Of a stretch of 64,000 nt of DNA, positions 42,918 through 49,954 are shown piece after piece. Position 1 is the first letter of the stretch, and each line of letters begins with the position of its first letter. The stretch is taken from assembly GCF_024396695.1 (NCBI RefSeq), contig NZ_CP094359.1, positions 1,364,001-1,428,000 on the forward strand. The letters run 5' to 3'. The DNA comes from Acidithiobacillus sp. YTS05. Its GTDB lineage: Bacteria > Pseudomonadota > Gammaproteobacteria > Acidithiobacillales > Acidithiobacillaceae. A program made the position numbers and the translations under genes. Below the pieces are notes generated by a model. The model saw only the letters and a list, made by a program, of their open reading frames with translations. It was not told where the DNA came from and did no database searches.

Positions 42918-44169
42918 AGCCGCCCTCCTCGTCCTCGCTCGTCGTCTCGTTCCTCACCCCCCTCATGCCTAAAGGCAAATGAGGAGAGTGAGGAGCAACA
43001 ACAGAGCTTTCCCCGTTTTCCTCAAATGAGGAATGTGAGGAATCGGCCAGAGAGACAAAAATCCCGTCTATGGTGATTAATCGCCTGTCCTCGAGAGCAG
43101 CTATCCAGCGCGAGAAGTTGTGAATGGCCATCCCTTCCTCTTTGGCGGCCTTGCGCCACTCGGACAGTTCCACTTTGGCAGCTTTCGTGTCCCTGCCACC
43201 TTGTGCAAGGTTGCGCTCATATTCGGCAATCAATCGCTTGAGAATGGACAACGCCAGCCTTTGCTTGTCGCCCAATCCCTTTTCTGGCTTGGTGGATACC
43301 TGGGGCAAGTCGCAGGCCACTAATACCGCGCTTTCGGTGGGTGTGCCGTCCTCGTCCGCCCAAGCCTGGGGAAGCTCTACTGTGCGGAATTGGAAGGCTA
43401 GAGGCCGGGCAGTATCGCCCCCGCGCTGCTTGGGGTTTGTCAGAACGATAACGCCACGCTCTCGCGCTTCCAGTACGGCCATGGTGTCTATTGCGCCTTT
43501 GAGTGAGGAATGGCCGCGCGGCTCACCTGGAGCGGTTTTGCTGGGGTGGTGAATTACCAGGCACGTGCAAGTGTATTTCTGCCGCAAGCTATCCAGAGCA
43601 TCGACAAATCCTCCCATGGCCTCGGCACTGTTTTCGTCACCAGATAGCCCACGCTGCAAAGTATCCACAATCACCAGCCCGGGTGGTTCTGGCATCGCGT
43701 CGATTTCGGCTTGTATGAATGCCAGTGCGTCCTTGTCATTCAGGGCCACGCCCCCGCTGCTCAAGTGCAGAGGCGCCGCGCTCAAGTCGTCATACACAAT
43801 GCCCCAAGCGCAGGCCCGGCGTACCATGGCGGCCTGTCCCTCACCAGCCAAAAACAGCCCGCGAGCTTGCTTGGTACGGATGCCGTGCCAAGGCTTGCCA
43901 AGCGCCACGCAGCAGGCCATATCCAGGGCAACAAACGATTTGCCCCGTCCCGGCTCTGCTATCAGCGCGGCAGTGGTGTTTCGTTCCAGCCAACCACGCA
44001 CAAGCCAGTCGATAGGTCGAGGGTGGGCCAGCAGTTCACCTATCGCGGTAAACAATGGCGGGCGGGCCGCTTGCGGCTCTGGTATTTTAACTCCAGCAGT
44101 AGGCGCGGCGGGGGGTGCCTCGTCGCAACCATAAGGGGGCACGGCGTCCCAATATTCTGAGTTAAGCAC
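42904..44169 (-). CDS. RepA-like AAA ATPase/helicase
   Basis: A 421-residue RecA-fold ATPase of the AAA_25/RepA group. Walker A is AEPGRGKS at 71-78, Walker B is GLVIVDTLQRG, and VIHHPSK follows, as in the hexameric replicative helicase RepA of RSF1010. The C-terminal 100 residues are variable. It starts at a GTG that overlaps the stop of the primase gene, a typical helicase-primase pair. It suggests that element 1 replicates after excision. Confidence 0.82.
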   Translation of the reverse strand: MLNSEYWDAVPPYGCDEAPPAAPTAGVKIPEPQAARPPLFTAIGELLAHPRPIDWLVRGWLERNTTAALIAEPGRGKSFVALDMACCVALGKPWHGIRTKQARGLFLAGEGQAAMVRRACAWGIVYDDLSAAPLHLSSGGVALNDKDALAFIQAEIDAMPEPPGLVIVDTLQRGLSGDENSAEAMGGFVDALDSLRQKYTCTCLVIHHPSKTAPGEPRGHSSLKGAIDTMAVLEARERGVIVLTNPKQRGGDTARPLAFQFRTVELPQAWADEDGTPTESAVLVACDLPQVSTKPEKGLGDKQRLALSILKRLIAEYERNLAQGGRDTKAAKVELSEWRKAAKEEGMAIHNFSRWIAALEDRRLITIDGIFVSLADSSHSSFEENGESSVVAPHSPHLPLGMRGVRNETTSEDEEGGYEEF

Positions 44170-45049
44170 GTGCCACCCCCTGCCGATTGGCGTTCAGCAA
44201 GTCCAGCCAATCGGTACAGCCTTCCGGAATCTCGGCAGGTGGCGGCAGAAGATAAGCACGGGCCTTCTCCGCCGCTTCCTGCCCTTTTCGCCGGCCAACA
44301 GCATCAAAATCCGGGCAGATCACAAGATCCAACGCAGGCCATTTGGAGCGGGCTGCTAGGGCGACGCTGGCGAGGTTCCCCGCGTCAAGGCCAGCAATGC
44401 AGCACACTTCCGTGCGCACGATCTGCAAAGCACAGGCGGTGCCCCAGCCCTCACAAATCCAAAGCGGGCGACTGCCGTCCGGCCTTGCTGACACTGGAAT
44501 ATAGCCACCGGCCTTTTTCATGTCCGCAATGAATCGCTTTGTGCCACCCGGTTGTATGTATTGCACTCCTCGCAGGTACCCGGCGAGGTCTACCACCGGC
44601 AAAACCAGAGAGACTCCACGTTGCCGCGCAATGCCCGGGGCAAGGTGTTTGCGTTGCAGGTAGGCATGGGCAGAGCTTGCAGGCTGAGCATGATTCCATA
44701 CCCACGCGCCCCTCTGTGCGGCTTCTGTGTGCCGCGCCCGTTCCGCGGCCTCTCGCTCGGCCTGTTCGCGCTTAATACGGCGCCGCAGTGTATCCCGCTC
44801 GGCTGGACTGAGGCGTTCTGGGCGCTTGCTGCACCACTTCACTCGGCAACCGGTCCGCCAGTCACCAGCAACACCAGCAGGTGGCGGGTCGAGGTGTAAA
44901 CGATACCAGCCCGTCCGTTGCCCCGGCTTGTCAGTAGTGAGACAGACCCGGTGCAGTTTCCCATCTGGAATAATGCGCTCGCCATTGGCAAGCTCGATGC
45001 CGCCTTCAGCCAGGGCCTGAGTAAATTGCTCGATGATGTCTGAGGCCAT
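44162..45049 (-). CDS. Toprim-domain DNA primase
   Basis: About 295 residues from the ATG at 45049 (MASDIIEQFTQALAEGG); the frame opens further upstream but there it overlaps the HTH gene. The toprim signature is LWICEGWGTACALQ with the catalytic Glu and VICPDFDAVGRRKG with the DxD pair. A basic helical section (RRRIKREQAEREAAERARH) precedes it. Works with the RepA-like ATPase downstream to start or continue replication. Confidence 0.8.
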   Translation of the reverse strand: MASDIIEQFTQALAEGGIELANGERIIPDGKLHRVCLTTDKPGQRTGWYRLHLDPPPAGVAGDWRTGCRVKWCSKRPERLSPAERDTLRRRIKREQAEREAAERARHTEAAQRGAWVWNHAQPASSAHAYLQRKHLAPGIARQRGVSLVLPVVDLAGYLRGVQYIQPGGTKRFIADMKKAGGYIPVSARPDGSRPLWICEGWGTACALQIVRTEVCCIAGLDAGNLASVALAARSKWPALDLVICPDFDAVGRRKGQEAAEKARAYLLPPPAEIPEGCTDWLDLLNANRQGVARA

Positions 45050-45053
45050 TGGA

Positions 45054-45314
45054 TCAGCTGCCTGCGCCTTGTCGGCGCTTAGCAATCCAAGCGGCAAGAT
45101 CTTCCACACGATAACGCACCAATCGGCCAACTTTTATGTAGGGCAAGTTATAACGCCCAGTGGTGCGCCAGTTAGTCAAAGTAGAGACTTTGACGCCCAA
45201 CACTTCAGAAGCAAGCTTTTCGTTGATTTGTAAGGGGATAGCTTCAGGTGGGTAGCCCAGGGTACGGCCAATCTCTGCGACAATCGGGGCCACAGATTCA
45301 AAATTGCTCTGCAT
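45054..45314 (-). CDS. AlpA/excisionase-like winged helix-turn-helix protein
   Basis: An 86-residue protein with the HTH_17 pattern: NEKLASEVLGVKVSTLTNWR followed by YIKVGRLVRYRVEDLAAWI. Such proteins control integrase expression and direct excision. It begins the minus-strand replication block and is the only excisionase candidate in element 1. Confidence 0.82.
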   Translation of the reverse strand: MQSNFESVAPIVAEIGRTLGYPPEAIPLQINEKLASEVLGVKVSTLTNWRTTGRYNLPYIKVGRLVRYRVEDLAAWIAKRRQGAGS

Positions 45315-45388
45315 GGAAGTTGCCTCACAGTTGCGGATAACGTGAGGCTAGGATCGGGGGAGCCATTCTCCCGATGCGGCAAATAGCT

Positions 45389-46204
45389 CTATTTGCTGTT
45401 TGCTGTTTTGCGAACTTTGATGGCTTCGGGAATTTCTTTCATGGCGTCCCGGATGGTGTGCTCAGATGCAGGGGTGCCTTGCAGGTCCAAGAGCGTCATG
45501 ATTTCACTGGTGGCGCTCCTCCCCTTCGGATCAATGCCCGCTTTGATACAGAGCGCATTGACGACGCTCAACAATATCCGGCGGCTGGTTACCGCCTTTC
45601 CGCCCAGCACATCCTTAGCGACGGCTTGCTCGGCTGCCAGATGAAGGGTCTCTATCCGCCTGATTTCTTCGGACAGGATCACCAAGTCATCTTTGGTGAC
45701 ACGTGGCAATAACATCCCGTTATCGACGTCCCTCTTCCAAGAGACAATGCCGAGGAAAGTAGCGCGCTCAAAACCGCTAAATCCGGTAAATATTAGACCA
45801 CCAACCCATTCTGGAAGATCGTCGTATCCAGTTAGCGAGCGAAGTATTAAGTGGTCCGGAACGACCTCTTTTTCCCCATCGAGAAGATGCAAGGCTTCTA
45901 CTCTGCTTAGTTTGAACGTTGTCCCGGCCATCATATACCACGTGCTATCCCACAGTTTTCGTTCTATTTTTCCATCCGCTGAGTCTGAAGCATGGAGCAG
46001 CCCTAGCTCAACTGCGCGCTCATAGGTGAGCAGTGTGTTGTCAAGCTTATCTAACACTATGGTTTTTAGTGGTGTTTGGAGACGGGCGCAAATCTCAATT
46101 TTGTTTTCCGTTGCCAATCGCAAAAGGAAGTCGATCGATACCGACCACCTATCGATTACTTCCTCAACGGTGTAATAATCTGGTTCTGGCAATTGTACCG
46201 ACAT
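45389..46204 (-). CDS. Protein of unknown function with N-terminal DNA-binding-like segment
   Basis: About 271 residues from the ATG at 46204, which follows AGGAGGTAGAG; the frame is open 26 codons earlier without such a site. YYTVEEVIDRWSVSIDFLLR looks like a MerR/AlpA-style helix-turn-helix. The rest is mixed alpha/beta with no motif I recognise; the last 90 residues (SRRILLSVVNALCIKAGIDP) are like those of element-encoded proteins next to integrases. Function unknown. Confidence 0.6.
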   Translation of the reverse strand: MSVQLPEPDYYTVEEVIDRWSVSIDFLLRLATENKIEICARLQTPLKTIVLDKLDNTLLTYERAVELGLLHASDSADGKIERKLWDSTWYMMAGTTFKLSRVEALHLLDGEKEVVPDHLILRSLTGYDDLPEWVGGLIFTGFSGFERATFLGIVSWKRDVDNGMLLPRVTKDDLVILSEEIRRIETLHLAAEQAVAKDVLGGKAVTSRRILLSVVNALCIKAGIDPKGRSATSEIMTLLDLQGTPASEHTIRDAMKEIPEAIKVRKTANSK

Positions 46205-46536
46205 AATCTCTACCTCCTGCGGAATAGGTGTCATCCCCAAGGCCGGCAAGGCCTCATTTTTTCGGGGGTCAGACCAGGGCATGGCAACAATTGGTTATTC
46301 TGTTCTTCCTCGCAGTGCGGGTACCCCTCTCAGCATTCCCTAGGTGCTCAAGTCCTCATCAATCTCCGGCCAATGGATGCGATAGCCACCACCTGCAGTT
46401 TTCCAGGCGGCGTGGACCTTCGCGCTGGCATGGGCTAGGCAGGGGTGTCATCCAAGAGGAACCGATATAATGCGCCAGCCCATGAGTCGCAAGGTTGACG
46501 TGCCCTCGGTGTTCGGCACGTCTGCTATGCGTTCAT
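46205..46536. other. Gene-free region
   Basis: About 330 bases upstream of the 45.4-46.2 kb gene; it should hold that gene's promoter. No repeat or RNA recognised. Confidence 0.45.
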
Positions 46537-46818
46537 TCAAGAGCGTGGCTCCAGCCGCACAATGGCGCGGCTTCCAGTAGCGGCGGCGATCCGCGCAATG
46601 GTTCGCATAGATGGCGGGGATTTGCCACTTTCCAGACGGGCAATAGCCGATTGGGTGGTACCCATGCGTTGCGCCAATTCTGCTTGCGACAGCCCAGCGC
46701 GGGTCCGGGCTTCGATCAACTCGCGAGCGAGGCTGAACTCATCCTCCAGCGCGTCGTATTCCGCTTTGAACGCGGGGTCTTTCATCCATTGCTCTTTCAG
46801 TTCCGATAAGCGGCTCAT
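46537..46818 (-). CDS. XRE-family antitoxin
   Basis: A 93-residue protein with a central helix-turn-helix (GLSQAELAQRMGTTQSAIAR, then LESGKSPPSM). It pairs with the Gp49-like toxin whose stop it overlaps by four bases, and should both neutralise it and repress the operon. Confidence 0.9.
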   Translation of the reverse strand: MSRLSELKEQWMKDPAFKAEYDALEDEFSLARELIEARTRAGLSQAELAQRMGTTQSAIARLESGKSPPSMRTIARIAAATGSRAIVRLEPRS

Positions 46819-47141
46819 TGCAAAACCTCCTTGGCGCGTTGCCGTGCCATCTCTATGGCCCGCTTGGGGGTCTTCTGCGCTTTCTTGACAAAAGCATGCA
46901 GGATGACCAGCCGTCTCCCTGTTGCAGTGACATATATCGCTCTGGCAATCCCGTCCGGCGCCTTGGCGCGTATTTCCCAGAGCTTGCCCTCCAGGTGTTT
47001 GATATGTGGCTCGTGGACCTGCTCTAGGCCCACCTGCTCAATCAACTCCACTATCCGCAATAGACGTGCGCGCAACGCGGACGGCAGGGCGTTGAGTTCA
47101 TCATCAACACGCTGGTCAAGTGTCTCCGTGACCCACTTCAT
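46815..47141 (-). CDS. HigB/Gp49-like RelE-superfamily toxin
   Basis: A 108-residue protein with the phage-derived Gp49-like signature: HIKHLEGKLWEIRAKAPDG, then AIYVTATGRRLVILHAFVKK and KTPKRAIEMARQRAKE. Ribosome-dependent mRNA interferase by family. Its start overlaps the integrase stop by four bases and its stop overlaps the antitoxin start, so integrase, toxin and antitoxin can be one transcript. Confidence 0.9.
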   Translation of the reverse strand: MKWVTETLDQRVDDELNALPSALRARLLRIVELIEQVGLEQVHEPHIKHLEGKLWEIRAKAPDGIARAIYVTATGRRLVILHAFVKKAQKTPKRAIEMARQRAKEVLQ

Positions 47142-48364
47142 AATATAGCGTTTTTGCGATGGCTAGGCAATTTTTTCATCGGCGTGACCTCGACAGGTTT
47201 TTTGACTCCGGCAGCCACCAGAATGGCGTCGGTGCCTCTCTGCCAGGCATCGGCAACGGGGTCTTGCGCCAACCTTGCATAGACGGCGGTCGTTTGCTGC
47301 GAGTGGTGTCCCAGCCCCTTGCCTATGACAGCCAGAGATACCCCCGCATCAATCTGAAAGGACGCAAGCGAACGGCGCAAGTCGTGGATGCGTAGGTCAT
47401 CAATGCCTGCCCGCTGCAATAGCCGTTTCCAGCCCTTTTTGGGTTCTACGAGATGGCCGGTCTTGCCAGGCCCGGGAAATACCCACCCCTGCGCCCCGGA
47501 TGTCTCTGCGCGGGACTGCAGCACCTCTATGGCGGCGTCGGTGAGAGGTACGGCAATGCTATCGCCAGCCTTTGCCTTGGAGCCAGGAATGGTCCACGTT
47601 TTGCGCTCTAGATTGATCTCCTTCCAATGCATCGCCAGCACGTTGGACCGACGTGCCCCGGTCAGCAGGGACAGCATGACATAATCGCGCACGTCCGGAC
47701 TTTCCTCGGCGGCCAGTGCCTCAAAGAATCTTGGCATTTCATCGGGGTGCAGGCGACGATCCCGACTTTCCTCTCGGTTCATCTTGAGGCCAGCAGCCGG
47801 ATTGCCCAGTCGCGGAATATCCAGTGTGTTGATTCCGAAATTGAACACGGCACGGACCAAGGCCAATACACGATTGCCCTGATAGATTCCGGCTCCCGTG
47901 CTGACCTTCCGGTGCAGAGCGCGAATATGCTGACGTTCGATATCGGACAGTTTCTTCTTGGCGATCTCTTGCAGGTGCAGACGAAAGTTGCGCTCGTCGT
48001 TACTCAGGCTTTTTTTACCCTTGGCGCGGCAATCCTTCACCCATTCGCTGAACAGGTCGGAGAACGTCATCTCTGCCTTCTTGATGCGCCGCTGCTCAGC
48101 CGGGTTAGTCCCTGCGGCAATCTGGTTGATAATCCCCGCGGCGGTCGTGCGAGCTGTCTCAATGGTCACGGTAGCGGCGTCGCCTATACGAATTTCCTCC
48201 ACCCTGCCGTCTACCTTGCGAATGCAGTAGAAGGTCTTGGTCCCGGCCGGGGAAATATATACCGCTAGGCCTTTTTGTTTTTCGTCATAGACGCGGCGAC
48301 GCTTACCGAGGATTGGTTCCAGCGTCGAAAGGCTGGCTTTGGTGAAATTCATTTTTTCAGGCAT
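47138..48364 (-). CDS. Tyrosine integrase of element 1
   Basis: A 408-residue P4-type integrase: an N-terminal arm-binding domain (DEKQKGLAVYISPAGTKTFY), a core-binding SAM-like domain and the catalytic domain with Arg in TGARRSNVLAM, HDLRRS, the GHHS histidine and the Tyr in TTAVYARL. An ATG 12 bases inside (48352) is an alternative start. It lies 257 bases from the right attachment copy and points inward. It catalyses integration into tRNA-Lys. Confidence 0.95.
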   Translation of the reverse strand: MPEKMNFTKASLSTLEPILGKRRRVYDEKQKGLAVYISPAGTKTFYCIRKVDGRVEEIRIGDAATVTIETARTTAAGIINQIAAGTNPAEQRRIKKAEMTFSDLFSEWVKDCRAKGKKSLSNDERNFRLHLQEIAKKKLSDIERQHIRALHRKVSTGAGIYQGNRVLALVRAVFNFGINTLDIPRLGNPAAGLKMNREESRDRRLHPDEMPRFFEALAAEESPDVRDYVMLSLLTGARRSNVLAMHWKEINLERKTWTIPGSKAKAGDSIAVPLTDAAIEVLQSRAETSGAQGWVFPGPGKTGHLVEPKKGWKRLLQRAGIDDLRIHDLRRSLASFQIDAGVSLAVIGKGLGHHSQQTTAVYARLAQDPVADAWQRGTDAILVAAGVKKPVEVTPMKKLPSHRKNAIL

Positions 48365-48494
48365 CGTGGTCTCCCATTAATCTGGAACCAGTGATTTCGC
48401 GTCATTCGGCCGCACATACGATCTACTGCATTGAATAATATAACATTATAAGAACGATGAGCGGAACGATCAGACCAACTGATTCGGGTTGGAT

Positions 48495-48514
48495 CATCCA
48501 ACCTATATCCAACC
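48495..48514 (+). repeat. Right arm-type repeat of element 1
   Basis: CATCCAACCTATATCCAACC, 19 of 20 identical to 15490-15509 at the left end. It also forms an inverted pair with GGTTGGAT just upstream. Confidence 0.65.
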
Positions 48515-48620
48515 AATTTACGGTAAATTCATCAATTTTGGCAAAGGTAGTATCTGCCTAACTAATTGATAAGTCAAGATACATGAGAGCGGGTAAAACG
48601 TCGTAAATGCCAAATCCTAA

Positions 48621-48667
48621 GACTCTTAATCAGCGGGTCGTGGGTTCGATCCCCTCACAACCCACCA
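48621..48667 (+). repeat. Attachment site copy 2 (junction of elements 1 and 2)
   Basis: Identical over 47 bases to the 3' part of tRNA-Lys. No D-arm or acceptor 5' strand precedes it, so it is not a functional tRNA. Confidence 0.93.
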
Positions 48668-48675
48668 AATAAAAC

Positions 48676-48704
48676 AGGCACTTAGCGCAGTCGGCTAGGT
48701 GCCT
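48676..48704 (+). terminator. Terminator-like hairpin after attachment copy 2
   Basis: AGGCACTTAGC and GCTAGGTGCCT around GCAGTCG, followed by TCAATTTTT; a relative of the hairpin behind tRNA-Lys. Confidence 0.6.
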
Positions 48705-48715
48705 TCAATTTTTCC

Positions 48716-48737
48716 CGTAAGCATATCGTAAGCATCT
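48716..48737 (+). repeat. Left arm-type repeats of element 2
   Basis: Two copies of CGTAAGCAT in tandem (CGTAAGCATATCGTAAGCAT), related to three CGTAAGCA units at 54101-54133 at the other end. Probably integrase arm sites. Confidence 0.65.
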
Positions 48738-49164
48738 GAGAGAAAAACCGACCCCGTGCGCGGTGGAGAATCGCAGCGGAGCGCCAGCAGGCAGCCAGAC
48801 AGGGAAACCCCAAGCACTACACCGGGCTGGTAACCCCGGTAACCCCGGTTTTTAGCGGGGTCCACTCCGCAGCTTTTGCACGGTGGAGAACAGCAGCGCC
48901 AGCGCCAGCAGAAAACCGCTATAAATGCCCTGCAAGGCGCGATCAACGGCGGACCCAAACCCAAAACCCCAGCACTACACGCTGAAAACCGCTCCTACGG
49001 CAAATATGGGGCCTTGGCGGGCATCTCTGCCCGTGGGTGTGGTGCGTTCATGGGGTTTGCTGGTGCAGGATGGTGTCCGGCGGGTGCAGGGGGGCGCGGG
49101 GACGGTCGAAGAAACACAAGAAAGGTGGGTCAACCCCCTCGCAAATTTTTCACCGTGCAGGGGG
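48738..49164. other. Repeat-rich region without a supported gene
   Basis: Contains GGTAACCCC repeats (48829-48851), a duplicated CGGTGGAGAA-CAGCG motif (about 48771 and 48882), and a stretch at 48855-48883 that matches the primase gene interior at 51610-51638 (minus-strand reading RAKAAEWTP against RAKAAKWTP). It is probably the remnant of a second primase gene. Confidence 0.45.
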
Positions 49165-49740
49165 TTATTTTTTGGGTGGGCCTCGCAGCAGGCGGGCTGC
49201 CTTGGCAAACGCCCGTGCCTGCTCCTTTTTGTTTAGTGGTTTTCTCGGCGCGCTGCCCTCCCCTGCACGATCCCAGTCCCAGAGTTTCTTTTCTTCCTCG
49301 TCTGACCAGCGCCTAAACTCGTCCAGCGTCCTACGGTCGGCCTCGCGCAAGGTCTCCCATACTTCCGCATTACTCATCTCGGCCCGTAGCCCGTCGATGG
49401 TTCGCTCTGGGTCGTCTGGCACCGTGCAGTAACTGCCCGGCCCGGCAATGGCAACGGTCCACCGGATGAATTTAATGATTTTTTTGAGGTAGGCGACCTG
49501 CCGCTTGCGCTCGCCCCGCTCGTGCTCCGCAGCCAGGACCGCCTTTGTGCGCCTGCCGTGCTTGAAATTCATTGCCGCGACCCGTGCAAGGTCTTCGCTG
49601 GTTTTTGGACCCGTGGACAGCCCACCATGCAAGCGGCAGCGGGTCTTGCCCGGCACGGGGTGTCTCTGACACTGGCCGCCCGAACGGGTGCGTGCCATGC
49701 AGCGGTCCTTGATTGGTCTAGGTGTGGACGGCTTAGTCAT
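49165..49740 (-). CDS. Small Cys/His-rich protein with HGG signature
   Basis: About 191 residues from the ATG at 49740 (MTKPSTPRPIKDRCMARTR). The CQRHPVPGKTRCRLHGGLSTGP segment, with its spaced Cys/His residues, is the HGG motif found in short phage and satellite proteins annotated as HGG-signature proteins. A helical, basic C-terminus follows. It may bind DNA or act in packaging, but no function is established. It overlaps the start region of the 73-residue gene upstream. Confidence 0.7.
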   Translation of the reverse strand: MTKPSTPRPIKDRCMARTRSGGQCQRHPVPGKTRCRLHGGLSTGPKTSEDLARVAAMNFKHGRRTKAVLAAEHERGERKRQVAYLKKIIKFIRWTVAIAGPGSYCTVPDDPERTIDGLRAEMSNAEVWETLREADRRTLDEFRRWSDEEEKKLWDWDRAGEGSAPRKPLNKKEQARAFAKAARLLRGPPKK

Positions 49741-49954
49741 CGTCTGATGTTCTCCGGTCGATCTCGGCCAACATGCCCCGCGCAAGGGATACGGCTCTGG
49801 TGACAAGCATGTGGCTGTTCAGTCGGTAGACGTCTTCGTCCTCCGACCAGATGACTCGCCAGTACCAGTCCGCTGGGGTGATTGCGCGCAGCGCGGCGGC
49901 TGTCATGAGTAGAAGTTCAGCGCGTGTTGCTTTACTAAGGATTGGGTCTTTCAT
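49733..49954 (-). CDS. Small protein of unknown function
   Basis: A 73-residue acidic helical protein. It overlaps the primase stop by four bases and the HGG-protein start, so it is translated as part of the same operon. No family recognised. Confidence 0.55.
   Translation of the reverse strand: MKDPILSKATRAELLLMTAAALRAITPADWYWRVIWSEDEDVYRLNSHMLVTRAVSLARGMLAEIDRRTSDDD

Larger units (their letters stand above)
15445..48667. mobile_element. Element 1: mobilizable integrative element with defence cargo
   Basis: About 33.2 kb bounded by identical 47-base tRNA-Lys repeats. The integrase gene lies at the right end pointing inward, as is usual for tRNA-integrating elements. It encodes a MobF relaxase and Stb-like proteins but I see no coupling protein, VirB4-like ATPase or other mating-pair genes, so it should need a helper for transfer. 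A helicase/primase block suggests plasmid-like replication after excision. Cargo is mainly anti-phage or addiction genes. Several pseudogenes indicate repeated insertion and loss. Confidence 0.88.

Noticed and set aside
48621..48667. Additional tRNA-Lys genes at the second and third attachment copies
   Set aside because: Only the 3' 47 bases are present; the D-arm and the 5' acceptor strand are missing, so neither copy can fold as a tRNA.
48695..48964. An 89-codon minus-strand frame at the left end of element 2
   Set aside because: It is Cys/Trp-rich, lies across repeats and an attachment-related hairpin, and has no family match; more likely chance.
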